DNA from: Citrobacter sedlakii NBRC 105722
Lineage (GTDB): Bacteria; Pseudomonadota; Gammaproteobacteria; Enterobacterales; Enterobacteriaceae
Reading direction: 5' to 3'
NCBI RefSeq assembly: GCF_000759835.1
Contig: NZ_BBNB01000002.1
Span: 372,001 to 436,000 of the forward strand
Length of the DNA stretch: 64,000 nt
A program made the translations under genes and the position numbers. This document shows, in pieces, positions 16,922 to 26,728 of the stretch (within the stretch, counting starts at the first letter, position 1; every line of letters begins with the position of its first letter). The notes beneath the pieces are model-generated. The model was not told the DNA's origin, searched no databases, and saw only the letters and a program-made list of their open reading frames with translations.

Positions 16922-17686
16922 CTATGAATAACGTTTTAATAAGGCCGGGATCGCCTCCGGCGGGATCGGCGGTGAAAAATAAAATCCCTGGGCTTTATCG
17001 CAGCCCATCCCAATCAGCCAATCGTTTTGCGCTTCCTCTTCGACGCCTTCCGCCAGAGCCTCAACCCCAACGTTATGCGCCAGAGAAATTATCCCCTCCA
17101 CCAGTTGCGCCGATCTCGCCCCTTCCGGCACCGCCGCAAGAAACGATTTATCCATCTTTAAGGTGTCAAAGGGATAGCGCAGCAAATAGTCAAGATTGGC
17201 GTGTCCGGTGCCAAAGTCATCCAGCGCGAAGGTGATCCCCAGCGCCTTCAGCTCACGCATATTTTTCGCCGCGATCTGGCATTCGTACAGAGGCTGTGTT
17301 TCCGTGACCTCAATTTCACAGCGCCGCGGGTCCAGACCGTATTTCGCAAGATTATGCTGGACCCGCGCGGGTAATTGCGGGTCACATAGTTCAAGGGCCG
17401 AGAAATTGATCGACAATGACAGGTATTCAGGCCAGCCTGCCGCCGTCTCCCACGGCGTTTTCGTCACCATCTCTTCCACGGCCAGGAACTGACCGCTGTT
17501 TTCTAACAGTGAAATAAACATATCCGGCGGCACCATTCCCATTTCCGGGCTGTTCCAGCGCATCAACGCCTCGAATGCGCAAATGCGTCCGGTGCGCAAA
17601 TTAAGGATCGGCTGATATACCATATAAAGCTGCTGAGTCTGTTTCGCGCCTTTTAACGCTTTCAGCACGGCGCCGGAATCTGCCAC
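16922..17686 (-). CDS. EAL-domain c-di-GMP phosphodiesterase (STM0551-like)
   Basis: The 254-residue protein is almost only an EAL domain. All catalytic and metal-binding signatures are intact: EALMRW (E39-W44), N94 in SINFS, EVTET (126-130), DDFGTG (156-161), K177 and D179 in KMDKSF, E213 in AEGVE, and Q233 in QGFYF. It should hydrolyse c-di-GMP to pGpG. It has no membrane or sensory domain. It starts at GTG 17686 behind AGGAGGG. It is third in a row after PilZ and LuxR genes on the same strand. Salmonella has a similar EAL protein (STM0551) beside fimW in its fim cluster, but no fimbrial genes occur here. Confidence 0.9.
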   Translation of the reverse strand: MADSGAVLKALKGAKQTQQLYMVYQPILNLRTGRICAFEALMRWNSPEMGMVPPDMFISLLENSGQFLAVEEMVTKTPWETAAGWPEYLSLSINFSALELCDPQLPARVQHNLAKYGLDPRRCEIEVTETQPLYECQIAAKNMRELKALGITFALDDFGTGHANLDYLLRYPFDTLKMDKSFLAAVPEGARSAQLVEGIISLAHNVGVEALAEGVEEEAQNDWLIGMGCDKAQGFYFSPPIPPEAIPALLKRYS

Positions 17687-17779
17687 TTTTCCCTCCTGAT
17701 GTTATCCTTCCATTGGGTACCACGCCGCGCGCATCGCCCTCGCGAAGTCGTACCTGAACCAGAAATATTACAGGCAAAC

Positions 17780-18367
17780 TTACGACAGGAAGGATAAGCG
17801 ATGGTTGAATCTGACTATCAATTTATTCAGTTCCGCAGAGTTTGCCAAACCCAGCTTCTCAATAATTTTCATCTTATGCGTCTGGATGGTTTTGTAATTC
17901 AGGCTGACCAGGCTTGAGATCTCCTGCGGTGAATAACCGCCCACCAGTAAACGGAGAACCTGCCGCTCGCGGTCGGTGAGTCTTTTTTGTGAACGAAATA
18001 ACTGCGGGCTCCAGTACTCGCTCGCCAGTGTGGCCAGTCGTCGGTAATCCCGCAGCGGCGATTTATCTGTCAATACGATGGCCTTTTCAACATACAATAA
18101 CTCGGTGCACAGTTTTGCCAGACGACTGTCAGCGATAACCACCACCGTATTGTCGTGAACGTTAAATCTGTTTTTATTTAAATAATTCACAAAGTCCGCA
18201 CAGGCGTGTTTATGGCTGGTGAGATTAAAAATCATCGTACGATGGCGATAACGCGCGGCGTTATTGACCATAACCCGCCAGGGGACAGGCGTGACTTCAA
18301 CATGTTTACTTTTTAAATAGTCAGAGATGCCCTGACCCACAAAATCTCCACATCCACTCATTAACAT
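17780..18367 (-). CDS. FimW-like LuxR-family transcriptional regulator
   Basis: This 195-residue protein has a C-terminal LuxR/NarL helix-turn-helix (LTDRERQVLRLLVGGYSPQEISSL...YKTIQTHKMKIIEKLG, about 130-173). The N-terminal 120-residue alpha/beta domain looks like a degenerate receiver: no clear phospho-acceptor aspartate pocket is seen. The N-terminus MLMSGCGDFVGQGISDYL and overall length resemble Salmonella FimW, a repressor of type 1 fimbriae, as I recall it. GGGAGG lies five bases before the ATG. It lies 26 bp after the PilZ gene and 93 bp before the EAL gene. Targets are unknown since the fim structural genes are missing here. Confidence 0.8.
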   Translation of the reverse strand: MLMSGCGDFVGQGISDYLKSKHVEVTPVPWRVMVNNAARYRHRTMIFNLTSHKHACADFVNYLNKNRFNVHDNTVVVIADSRLAKLCTELLYVEKAIVLTDKSPLRDYRRLATLASEYWSPQLFRSQKRLTDRERQVLRLLVGGYSPQEISSLVSLNYKTIQTHKMKIIEKLGLANSAELNKLIVRFNHRLSFLS

Positions 18368-18393
18368 GAGAGCCTCCCTTCTGGTTTAAATTT

Positions 18394-19089
18394 TTATAAA
18401 CTTTTAAGCTTATTACTCAACAAAATATTAATGATGACTTTTTCGACCCCGCACTCCTCACGAGGATGTTTGAATTGAAATTTGCAGGAGATTTGTTGAC
18501 TGGCATAAAGCTGATTATTTTCGTCAAATTCTTGTATGGGTACGACGTTGACCACTCTGAGATCCAGGTGGAGCGAACCGAACTGTTCAAATTCAAGTAA
18601 TGCCCCTTTGATTAGCGCGTCTTTATACAGAAATCGCGTATTCACACTCGGTGACATTAGCGCACAGCCGCCGCGGGAGATATTTTTGATTTGTAGACTG
18701 TAATTTTCGCCGTTTTTATAACGACCCAGACAATAAAAATGCTGGCCTTTCAGAAAGGAAAAGCGCTGATGTTGCCGACGTTGCACAAAAAAAATGACGT
18801 CAGGAATGTAATACGCCAGTCCGCCCTTCATTTTAGCCGTCAGCGAGGGACTAAACCTGGCGTTAAACTTAATAATGCCTCTTTCGCTATGCAGAATGAA
18901 ATGCTGGATCGAAGAAGGCATAACCTCGCTGCGTTCAACAATAACGAAATAATCGAAGTCCACCTTTTCCAGCTGCGTGACCACACTGTTTTCCTTGAAT
19001 TTCAACTCCAGTTTGGTTTTTCTGAGAAGTTCTTCACGAATAATGGCCACGATTTCAAATTTATTTTCCTTTGCCATTCCAAATCCCAT
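18394..19089 (-). CDS. YcgR-like PilZ-domain c-di-GMP receptor
   Basis: From ATG 19089 the protein has 231 residues; AGGA lies six bases upstream, and a TTG two codons earlier is less likely. The N-terminal half (about 10-100) looks like a YcgR-N/PilZN beta domain. It is followed by a linker with RxxxR (R105-R109, in RRQHQRF) and a PilZ barrel with NxSxxG (N136, S138, G141 in NISRGG). Both c-di-GMP binding motifs are therefore intact. YcgR-type proteins slow flagella or tune exopolysaccharide and fimbriae. It heads the PilZ-LuxR-EAL row, so the locus encodes both a c-di-GMP receptor and an eraser. It is not a LuxR protein and so is not FimY. Confidence 0.84.
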   Translation of the reverse strand: MGFGMAKENKFEIVAIIREELLRKTKLELKFKENSVVTQLEKVDFDYFVIVERSEVMPSSIQHFILHSERGIIKFNARFSPSLTAKMKGGLAYYIPDVIFFVQRRQHQRFSFLKGQHFYCLGRYKNGENYSLQIKNISRGGCALMSPSVNTRFLYKDALIKGALLEFEQFGSLHLDLRVVNVVPIQEFDENNQLYASQQISCKFQFKHPREECGVEKVIINILLSNKLKSL

Positions 19090-19570
19090 AGTCAATCCTT
19101 ATTTTTCGTAATCCAGATACTTCTCATTTAATTAAAATAAAAAAGAAGGAGAATTTTCCTGACTGATAGTTTTTGTTTACCATAAGGGATTCTCTTTCAG
19201 ATATTTCGCACGATATTAAGTTTTTAGCTATTTTTATTGATTAATTGATTTGTAAAAACATTCAGTGAAGTGTAAAACTGGCCCACTTTATGCGTGCAAA
19301 AATCCCAACTTAACGAAAATTTCATTACAAAAAGGGATAATTCGGCTAAAAAACGAAGCACCATGAAATAAAAAAATGGACGAGAGGAAGGGCTTTCAGT
19401 ACGCGATAAACATCGCTGTTTTTCTGCGCAACACGCTGTTGAATATGTCCTCAGTCACGTCGAGCGGAATTAATCCGCTCTTTCAGGAGAAAATAAATAC
19501 AAAAAATGATGAAAAAAACGCTTACAGGAGAGGAAAAACGGCGAGGGATTTCATTCAAACGAAATGAAGG
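19090..19570. other. AT-rich intergenic region upstream of the PilZ gene
   Basis: About 480 bp with markedly higher A+T than its surroundings and many A/T runs. It should hold the promoter of the PilZ-LuxR-EAL genes on the minus strand. The composition suggests an H-NS-type silenced or acquired region. One possible 63-codon frame (19376-19567) lacks a ribosome site and is not called. Confidence 0.5.
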
Positions 19571-19603
19571 TATCCGACCGGTGCGGTGACACCAGGCCGG
19601 ATA
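19571..19603. repeat. REP-like palindrome after cusA
   Basis: TATCCGACCGGTGCGG...CCAGGCCGGATA forms an imperfect hairpin of REP type just beyond the cusA stop on the minus strand. Confidence 0.6.
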
Positions 19604-19615
19604 ATGTGAATAAGA

Positions 19616-22600
19616 TTATCTCCTCCCTGCGGCATGATGCCTGCACAACCACATCAGCTTATAGGCGGCGGGAATAATAAACAGCGACAATAGCGGCGCG
19701 GTAATCATCCCGCCAATCATTGGCGCGGCGATGCGGCTCATCACCTCTGACCCGGTCCCTGTGCCCCATAAAACAGGCAGCAGACCGGCAATGATAACCG
19801 CCACGGTCATCGCTTTCGGCCGCACCCGGAGTACCGCGCCGTGATAAAGCGCATCGTCGAGCTTCTCTGCCGTGAAAGTCTGCGGATTATTCAGCGCTGG
19901 CTCGGCCTCTATGGCATGACGCAGGTACATCAACATCACCACGCCAAACTCAGCGGCGACGCCGGCAAGGGCGATAAACCCGGTCCCCGTCGCCACCGAC
20001 AAATGGAACCCCATCCCGTAAAGAAACCAGATCCCGCCCACCAGCGCAAACGGCACGCTGGTAATGATTAACAGCGCCTCGCCAACGCGACGGAACGCCA
20101 GGTACAGCAGAACAAAAATAATCATCAGCGTCATCGGCACCATCATTTTAAGCTTATGATTCGCCCGCTCCAGCAGTTCAAACTGTCCGGAAAACGCGAC
20201 GCTGGTGCCGGGCTTCATCTGCACGTTTTTCGCAATCGCCTGCTTGAGATCGTTCACCACGGAAACCATATCCCTGTCGCGGGCGTCGATGTAGATCCAA
20301 CTGGTGGGGCGCGCATTTTCCGTTTTTAACATCGACGGGCCGGACGTGATGTTGACCTCCGCCACATCAGCCAGCGTGATTTGCTGTTTTAACGGCGTCA
20401 AAATCGGCAACTGCCGTAGCGCCTGCGGGCCGTCGCGATAGTTCTGCGGATAACGCAGATTAATCGGATAGCGGGCGATGCCCTCCACGGTCTCCCCCAC
20501 CATCGCCCCGCCGATCGCAGAGGAGACGAACAGCTGTACGTCGCCGACCGTCATCCCGTAGCGCGCCGCTTTTTCCCGATCGATGTCGATATGGAGATAA
20601 CGTCCGCCTTCCAGACGTTCCGCCAGCGCAGAGGTTACCCCCGGTACAGTTCTCGCGACGTTCTCGATCTGTTCGGCCATCGCGTCAATATCCGCCAGCA
20701 CGTTGCCGGACACTTTGATGCCAATGGGACTTTTGATGCCGGTGGAAAGCATATCGATGCGGTTACGAATCGGCGGCACCCACAGGTTTGCCAGCCCCGG
20801 CAGACGAACGGTCTGGTCCAGTTGCTCAATGATTTTTTCCATCGTCATCCCCGGACGCCACTGATCCTGCGGCTTAAGCTGAATGGTGGTTTCCACCATT
20901 TCCAGCGGTGCGGAATCCGTTGCGGTTTCTGCTTTGCCGGTTTTGCCGAAAACCCGCGCCACTTCCGGCACGCTCATAATCAGCTTATCGGTTTTCTGCA
21001 ACATGCTGGCCGCTTCCGCCGCCGAGATCCCCGGTAGCGTGGAAGGCATATACAGCAAGTCGCCTTCGTTAATCTGCGGTAAGAACTCGCCGCCCACTTT
21101 GCCGAGCGGCCAGGCAACCGTCAGGACAGAAAGTAGCGCCAACAGCAGCGTGGTTTTCGGCCAGCGCAGCACGTTCAGCAGCAGCGGATGGTAAAGACGG
21201 ATCAACAAGCGGTTCAGGGGATTGCGGCTTTCCGCCGGAATATTGCCGCGGATCCACAGCCCCATCAGCACAGGAATCACCACAATCGCCAGCAGCGCCG
21301 CACCGGCCATTGCCCAGGTTTTTGTGAACGCCAGCGGCCCGAACAGACGCCCTTCCTGGCCTTCCAGGGTAAAGATAGGGATGAAAGAAAGGGTAATAAT
21401 TAACAGACTGATGAACAACGCAGGTCCCACCTCGACGGAGGCCTGCGTAATCACCTGCCAGCGCGTCTCGTTATCGATGTTTTTCCCCGGATGCTGATGT
21501 GCCCACTCCTCCAGCCGTTTATGGGCGTTTTCGATCATCACAATCGCAGCGTCGACCATTGCGCCAACGGCGATAGCGATACCGCCAAGCGACATGATAT
21601 TGGCGTTAAGCCCCTGAAAATGCATCACAATAAAAGCAATACACAACCCCAGCGGCAAAGAAATGATCGCCACCAGCGCGGAACGCAGGTGCCAGAGAAA
21701 CAGCGCGCAGACCAGCGCCACGACAATGAACTCTTCCAGCAGCTTATCGCTAAGATTGTCGATGGCGCGGTCAATCAGCCCACTGCGATCGTAGGTTGTT
21801 ACGATCTCCACCCCTTCCGGCAAACTGCGTTTCAGGGTGTCCAGCTTGTTCTTCACGGCGGAGATGACCTCGCGCGCATTTTTCCCGGAGCGCAGGATCA
21901 CCACCCCGCCCGCCACTTCGCCATCGCCGTTCAGTTCGGCGATCCCCCGGCGCATTTCAGGACCGATTTGCACCCTCGCCACATCGCGCAGATACACCGG
22001 CACGCCGTTTTCATTCGTCTTCAGGACGATATGATTGAAATCCTCCAGCGATTGCAGATAGCCGCTGGCGCGCACCATGTATTCCGCTTCCGCCAGTTCG
22101 ACCGACGACCCGCCCGCCTCTTGATTTGACGTGCTCAGCGCGGCCTTTACCTCCGCCAGGCTGATGCCGTACTGGGCAAGTTTCATCGGATCAATGACCA
22201 CCTGATATTCTTTCACCACCCCGCCGACCGAAGCCACCTCCGACACGTCGGGAATCGTTTTAAGTTCATATTTCAGAAACCAGTCTTGTAACGAACGCAA
22301 TTCGGCCAGATCGTGCTTACCGCTGCGGTCGACCAGCGCATATTCAAAGATCCAGCCAACGCCTGTGGCGTCCGGTCCCATTTCCGCGCTCACTCCGGCG
22401 GGAAGTTTTCCCTGCACCTGATTAAGATATTCAAGCACTCGCGAACGCGCCCAGTACGGATCGGTGCCGTCTTCAAAAATGACGTACACATACGAATCGC
22501 CAAACTGCGAGAAGCCGCGCACCGTTTTGGCGCCCGGCACGGACAGCATCGTGGTCGTTAACGGATACGTGACCTGATTTTCCACGATTTGCGGCGCCTG

Positions 22601-22765
22601 CCCTGGGTAACGCGTTTTGACAATCACCTGCACGTCGGAGAGATCGGGTAGCGCGTCCACTGGCGTATTCACAATGGTCCAGGTTCCCCAGACGCCAAGG
22701 AAAAGCGCGCCAATGACGATCAGAAAACGGTTGGCGACCGAGCGGCGGATTATCCATTCAATCAT
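19616..22765 (-). CDS. cusA: Cu(I)/Ag(I) efflux RND transporter CusA
   Basis: The 1049-residue heavy-metal RND pump is nearly collinear with E. coli CusA (1047). Twelve helices flank two large periplasmic domains. The proton-relay aspartate is visible in TM4 ([23 protein letters not shown], about residue 405), and the periplasmic part is methionine-rich, as expected for stepwise Cu(I)/Ag(I) relay. It forms a trimer joined to CusB and CusC to export metal across the outer membrane. GAGGAGAA precedes the ATG. It is the last gene of cusCFBA, separated from cusB by about 11 bp. Confidence 0.97.
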   Translation of the reverse strand: MIEWIIRRSVANRFLIVIGALFLGVWGTWTIVNTPVDALPDLSDVQVIVKTRYPGQAPQIVENQVTYPLTTTMLSVPGAKTVRGFSQFGDSYVYVIFEDGTDPYWARSRVLEYLNQVQGKLPAGVSAEMGPDATGVGWIFEYALVDRSGKHDLAELRSLQDWFLKYELKTIPDVSEVASVGGVVKEYQVVIDPMKLAQYGISLAEVKAALSTSNQEAGGSSVELAEAEYMVRASGYLQSLEDFNHIVLKTNENGVPVYLRDVARVQIGPEMRRGIAELNGDGEVAGGVVILRSGKNAREVISAVKNKLDTLKRSLPEGVEIVTTYDRSGLIDRAIDNLSDKLLEEFIVVALVCALFLWHLRSALVAIISLPLGLCIAFIVMHFQGLNANIMSLGGIAIAVGAMVDAAIVMIENAHKRLEEWAHQHPGKNIDNETRWQVITQASVEVGPALFISLLIITLSFIPIFTLEGQEGRLFGPLAFTKTWAMAGAALLAIVVIPVLMGLWIRGNIPAESRNPLNRLLIRLYHPLLLNVLRWPKTTLLLALLSVLTVAWPLGKVGGEFLPQINEGDLLYMPSTLPGISAAEAASMLQKTDKLIMSVPEVARVFGKTGKAETATDSAPLEMVETTIQLKPQDQWRPGMTMEKIIEQLDQTVRLPGLANLWVPPIRNRIDMLSTGIKSPIGIKVSGNVLADIDAMAEQIENVARTVPGVTSALAERLEGGRYLHIDIDREKAARYGMTVGDVQLFVSSAIGGAMVGETVEGIARYPINLRYPQNYRDGPQALRQLPILTPLKQQITLADVAEVNITSGPSMLKTENARPTSWIYIDARDRDMVSVVNDLKQAIAKNVQMKPGTSVAFSGQFELLERANHKLKMMVPMTLMIIFVLLYLAFRRVGEALLIITSVPFALVGGIWFLYGMGFHLSVATGTGFIALAGVAAEFGVVMLMYLRHAIEAEPALNNPQTFTAEKLDDALYHGAVLRVRPKAMTVAVIIAGLLPVLWGTGTGSEVMSRIAAPMIGGMITAPLLSLFIIPAAYKLMWLCRHHAAGRR

Positions 22766-22776
22766 CTGCGTTCTCC

Positions 22777-24039
22777 TCAGTGCGCATGCGCGGCGGGCGT
22801 GGATGTGTCAGGAGTGGACGCCGCTCGCATTCGATCCAGCGCGCCAGCGATATTCGCTTCGGAGTCAATCAAAAACAGACCGCTGGAAACCACGTTTTCC
22901 CCTTCTTGCAAGCCGGAACGGATTGCCGTTAATCCCTGCGATGACTGGAATACCGACACCCGTTTCGGCACAAAGCGCCCTTCATTATCAACCGTAATCA
23001 CCCGCTGTTCGCTGCCGGTGTCGATCAGCGCTTTTGTCGGGATCAGCAGCATTGGCTCGCTTTGGCTGTTGAGGCTAAGAAAAGCGTTCATGCCTGGCTT
23101 CAGCGCTTCGTCGGGGTTGTCCACTTCCAGACGCAGTTGCAGGGTACGGGTTGAGGCATCCGCACTCGGCAACAGCGTCCATTTGCGGAAGGTGAAATGC
23201 ATGTCGGGACGGGCCGGTATGGTCAGTGAAAACTGCGAGGCGTCTTTAATCAGCCACGCAATGGACTCCGGCACGGCAGCCGTTACCCAGACCGGATTCA
23301 TTCCCTGAATCTTCGCCACCACATTATCTTTGCTGATGTTCATTCCGGCGCGTAAATCAAAGGCGGTAATCACGCCGTCGATCGGCGCGGTGAGGGTGAA
23401 GCGGGTCTGAATATTGCGGGTGGTAATCAGGCGGCGAAGATCCGCTTCCGGCATGCCGGCCAGCCGAAGGCGTTCAAGGATCCCCTCAACTTGGCTGGCG
23501 GTTCCGCCAGTCTCCTTCAGCAGCAGATACTCACTTTGCGCTTCCACCCAGTCAGGAATGGTCAGCTCAAGCAGCGGCGCGCCCTTTTTCACTTTATCGC
23601 CGACGGTCAACGGCCAGACTTTTTCGATAAACCCGGCGGCGCGCGCCTGCATAATCGCATACTGATATTCGTTGTAGCTGACGTTCGCCGGGAAAGTCTG
23701 CGCAAAGGTCAGCGCCCCCCGGCGAACGACCCCGGTTTTCACGCCGAGGTTTTGCGTCTGTGTGGGGTCAATCCGCACGCCCGGCGCGGCGGCGTTTGCG
23801 CTTTCTTCATCGGCGTATTTCGGCACCAGGTCCATATCCATAAAGGGCGATTTTCCCGGCTTGTCGAAGCGGGTATTCGGGTACATCGGGTCGTACCAGA
23901 ACAGCACCTTGCGGGCGTCGTTTTGTGCGGTAGACGACGCATCGTCAGGCCCGCGATCGGCTGTGAAATACGCGTAACCGCCCACGGCGATAAGTCCGCC
24001 AGCCACCATGCAGCCGATAATCAGCGCGATATTTTTCAT
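22777..24039 (-). CDS. cusB: Cus efflux periplasmic adaptor CusB
   Basis: This 420-residue membrane-fusion protein (E. coli 407) has an N-terminal signal/anchor helix (residues 4-26). The heavy-metal-binding leader [30 protein letters not shown] carries the three methionines used to take Cu(I)/Ag(I) from CusF. Hairpin, lipoyl and beta-barrel domains follow. It bridges CusA and CusC and must be metal-loaded to switch the pump on. It has a few extra residues after the signal compared with K-12. The ribosome site is weak, suggesting coupling to cusF upstream. Confidence 0.97.
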   Translation of the reverse strand: MKNIALIIGCMVAGGLIAVGGYAYFTADRGPDDASSTAQNDARKVLFWYDPMYPNTRFDKPGKSPFMDMDLVPKYADEESANAAAPGVRIDPTQTQNLGVKTGVVRRGALTFAQTFPANVSYNEYQYAIMQARAAGFIEKVWPLTVGDKVKKGAPLLELTIPDWVEAQSEYLLLKETGGTASQVEGILERLRLAGMPEADLRRLITTRNIQTRFTLTAPIDGVITAFDLRAGMNISKDNVVAKIQGMNPVWVTAAVPESIAWLIKDASQFSLTIPARPDMHFTFRKWTLLPSADASTRTLQLRLEVDNPDEALKPGMNAFLSLNSQSEPMLLIPTKALIDTGSEQRVITVDNEGRFVPKRVSVFQSSQGLTAIRSGLQEGENVVSSGLFLIDSEANIAGALDRMRAASTPDTSTPAAHAH

Positions 24040-24071
24040 GAGGTCATGCCCAACGTTGAAATAAAGAAAAA

Positions 24072-24404
24072 TTACTGACGCTTAATGTCCTGCAATAACG
24101 AAAGATTCCCCTGCTGGACAAAATGAAAGGTGACGCTATCGCCAGGCGTGATCCCGTTAAGCTGCGTTTGCGACGTGAGGGTAAAGCGCATGGTCATGGC
24201 CGGCCAGTTCAGCGCCGGGATCGGCTCGTGCGCAATGGTGACCTTCTTGCTTTCCCCGTCTATGGCTTTGACGACTCCCGTTGCGCTCACCACCGGGCTG
24301 TGTTCAGCGGCAATCATCCCGTCATGATGATGTTCACTGGCCTGAACATGGGCTGCCAGCACAGAGAAAACCGTTATGACGACTGCTTTAAAGAGATTGT
24401 TCAT
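24072..24404 (-). CDS. cusF: Periplasmic Cu(I)/Ag(I) metallochaperone CusF
   Basis: A 110-residue secreted protein with signal peptide 1-22 (cleavage near VQA-SE). The OB-fold metal site is intact: a histidine (IAHEP) followed by NWPAMTMRF, giving the known His/Met/Met ligands and the tryptophan that makes a cation-pi contact with the metal. It hands Cu(I)/Ag(I) to CusB. AAAGGTGA precedes the ATG. It lies between cusC and cusB as in E. coli. Confidence 0.97.
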   Translation of the reverse strand: MNNLFKAVVITVFSVLAAHVQASEHHHDGMIAAEHSPVVSATGVVKAIDGESKKVTIAHEPIPALNWPAMTMRFTLTSQTQLNGITPGDSVTFHFVQQGNLSLLQDIKRQ

Positions 24405-24491
24405 AAGTCACCTTTCAGAAGGAGTGAATTTTGCCGGACGGCGACTGGCGCCTGAACCGGCTACAGGAGGCCTGGCCCGCTGCCGGGGGAT

Positions 24492-25874
24492 TTATTCCAC
24501 CCAGCCGCCGCCGAGGGCGGTATACAGTTTGATTTCGTTAACCTGGCGGGCGTAATTGAGGTCCAGCAACGTTTGTTGGGTTGAAAACAACGAACGCTCC
24601 GCGTCCAGCACGTCGATGTAACTCACCGCACCGTGGCGATAGAGCGCTCTGGCGCGTTGCAGGGTAATGTGCAGCGACGCGAGGTAGTGTTGCTGGCCGC
24701 GAATCTGCCCGGCCAGACTCTGGCGCAGCGCCAGCGCGTCAGCGACCTCTTTAAACGCGTTCTGGATTTTTTGCTCGTAATTGACCACCGACTGCTGTTG
24801 ACGGATCTCGGCCAGATCGAGACTGGCCTGATTACGACCGGCATTGAAAATCGGCAGCTCCACCTTTGGGATGAAGCTCCACATGCCGCCCGCCGCGCTG
24901 AATAAGTTCGTCAGATCGCTGCTGCTGCCGGAAATGCCGCTGGTCAGGCTAATGGAGGGGAAAAACGCCGCCCGCGCCGCGCCAATATTGGCGTTCGCCG
25001 CCATCAGCGTATGCTCTGCCTCCATAATGTCCGGTCGTTGCAATAAGATGTGCGACGACAGCGCAGGCGGCAGAGTTACAGCATGGAGATCGCCCTCGCC
25101 AGCGGCGTTTTCCTCCGGTAGCCGGGCATAGGCGCCCAGCAGAAGCTGTAACGCGTTATTGGCCTGCGCCAGTTCCCCCTGACGTTTGGCGATGTCGCTG
25201 CGGGTGCTTTCAATAACGCCGCGCGCCTGTTCCAGCGCCAGCACATTACTGGTACCGGTGACCAGTTGCTTTTCCACCAGCGCATAAGAACGCTGATAAT
25301 TGCCTAACGTTTCTTCGGCAACCCGAAGTTGAGCCGCCGCAAGACGCTGACTGAAATAGCTTTGCGCCACGTTCGAAACCAGCAAAATATGGACCGCCCG
25401 ACGGGCTTCTTCGCTGGCAAAAAAGTTTTGCCGGTCGGCTTCGCTCATGTTTTTCAGCCGACCAAAGAAATCCAGATCAACACTGAGATTCAGTCCCGCG
25501 TCGTATTCGCGGCTGGTTCCGCTGTCGCCCTTGAGATTTCCGCTCCAGCTTCCGCTGCCTTCTGCGTTCAACTGCGGATAGCGGTCGGCGTCGGTGACCC
25601 GGTACTGCGCCCTCGCCTCCTGCACTTTCAGCGTCGCCATGCGTAAATCCCGGTTATTACGCAACGCTTCGCTAATAAACGTTTTGACTTGAGGATCAAC
25701 AAAAAACTGCCGCCAGCCGCTGTCCTGATAGTTCGCAGGCGCGGTCATCAGACGGTTGTGGCTCAGCGAAAACTGCTGCGGCACCGGTAAGGCCGGGCGC
25801 TGGTAGTCCGGCGCCAGCGAGCATCCTGCCAGCAGCAGCGCCGTGCTGAGGGTAAAAAACCTGAATGTGCACAT
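24492..25874 (-). CDS. cusC: Cus efflux outer-membrane factor CusC
   Basis: The TolC-like lipoprotein channel has 460 residues from ATG 25874. This start gives an 18-residue lipoprotein signal ending in LLAGC, and TCAGG lies just upstream. A longer frame to 25961 would run into the CusR box and lacks a signal peptide at its start. The body shows the two internally repeated outer-membrane-efflux-protein units with Gln/Ala/Leu-rich helices (e.g. LEQARGVIESTRSDIAKRQGELAQANNALQLLLG). It forms the trimeric exit duct for CusBA. It is the first gene of the operon, divergent from cusR. Confidence 0.96.
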   Translation of the reverse strand: MCTFRFFTLSTALLLAGCSLAPDYQRPALPVPQQFSLSHNRLMTAPANYQDSGWRQFFVDPQVKTFISEALRNNRDLRMATLKVQEARAQYRVTDADRYPQLNAEGSGSWSGNLKGDSGTSREYDAGLNLSVDLDFFGRLKNMSEADRQNFFASEEARRAVHILLVSNVAQSYFSQRLAAAQLRVAEETLGNYQRSYALVEKQLVTGTSNVLALEQARGVIESTRSDIAKRQGELAQANNALQLLLGAYARLPEENAAGEGDLHAVTLPPALSSHILLQRPDIMEAEHTLMAANANIGAARAAFFPSISLTSGISGSSSDLTNLFSAAGGMWSFIPKVELPIFNAGRNQASLDLAEIRQQQSVVNYEQKIQNAFKEVADALALRQSLAGQIRGQQHYLASLHITLQRARALYRHGAVSYIDVLDAERSLFSTQQTLLDLNYARQVNEIKLYTALGGGWVE

Positions 25875-25942
25875 AAGCCTGATTAACATAAGGAAAGATG
25901 CGGGTAACTTTACCTGGCGCTCTCTGTTCAGTCGGTGACAGC

Positions 25943-25964
25943 AAAATGACAAAGCTGTCATTTT
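25943..25964. promoter_or_regulatory. CusR box between cusC and cusR
   Basis: Perfect 9-bp arms AAAATGACA and TGTCATTTT flank a 4-bp spacer (AAGC). This matches the E. coli CusR palindrome at the same site, from which both cusCFBA and cusRS are activated under copper or silver. Confidence 0.93.
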
Positions 25965-26044
25965 CCCGGAAGGCGATTGCTATCCGATCTGACTTCTCTA
26001 GAATTGGGAGACGCCACGTCAACAGGCGACGGAAGGAGGATGCG

Positions 26045-26728
26045 TTGAAGATACTGATCGTCGAAGATGAGAAAAAAACCGGGGAGTATCTGACCAAAGG
26101 GCTGACGGAAGCGGGCTTTGTGGTCGATCTTGCGGATAACGGCCTGAATGGCTATCACCTGGCGATGACCGGCGACTACGACCTGCTCATTCTCGACATT
26201 ATGCTGCCCGACGTTAACGGCTGGGATATTGTGCGTATGCTGCGCGCTGGCGGAAAAGGGATGCCGATTCTGTTACTCACGGCGCTCGGCACCATTGAAC
26301 ACCGGGTGAAGGGACTGGAATTAGGCGCGGACGATTATCTGGTTAAGCCGTTCGCCTTCGCCGAGCTGCTGGCGCGCGTCAGAACGCTGCTGCGGCGCGG
26401 CGCCGCGGTGATTGTTGAAAGTCAGTTTCAGGTGGCGGACCTGAATGTCGATCTGGTCAGTCGCAAAGTCAGCCGGAGCGGAATGCGGATCACTCTCACC
26501 AGCAAAGAGTTTACCCTGCTTGAGTTCTTTCTCCGTCACCAGGGCGAGGTACTGCCGCGCTCGCTGATCGCCTCCCAGGTGTGGGATATGAATTTCGACA
26601 GCGACACCAATGCCATCGATGTCGCCGTGAAACGTCTGCGCGGCAAGATTGATAATGACTTCGAACCCAAACTGATTCAGACCGTGCGCGGCGTGGGCTA
26701 CGTGCTTGAGGTGCCGGATGCGCAGTAA
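26045..26728 (+). CDS. cusR: Copper/silver response regulator CusR
   Basis: An OmpR-family regulator of 227 residues, the E. coli length. The start is TTG 26045, chosen because the strong ribosome site GGAAGGAGG lies five bases upstream and the protein then begins [16 protein letters not shown] as in K-12. The receiver domain has the acidic pocket (E8, D9), the phospho-acceptor D51 in LILDIMLPD, and K101 in [11 protein letters not shown] winged helix follows (about 125-225). It is phosphorylated by CusS. Its end overlaps the cusS start. Confidence 0.97.
   Translation: MKILIVEDEKKTGEYLTKGLTEAGFVVDLADNGLNGYHLAMTGDYDLLILDIMLPDVNGWDIVRMLRAGGKGMPILLLTALGTIEHRVKGLELGADDYLVKPFAFAELLARVRTLLRRGAAVIVESQFQVADLNVDLVSRKVSRSGMRITLTSKEFTLLEFFLRHQGEVLPRSLIASQVWDMNFDSDTNAIDVAVKRLRGKIDNDFEPKLIQTVRGVGYVLEVPDAQ

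Noticed and set aside
18394-19089. Calling the PilZ protein FimY because it neighbours a FimW-like gene
   Set aside because: FimY is a LuxR-type protein; this one shows PilZ motifs and no helix-turn-helix.
19376-19567. A 63-codon frame in the AT-rich gap upstream of the PilZ gene
   Set aside because: No ribosome-binding site precedes its ATG and no recognisable domain is present; the start lies in an A-run, so it is probably chance.
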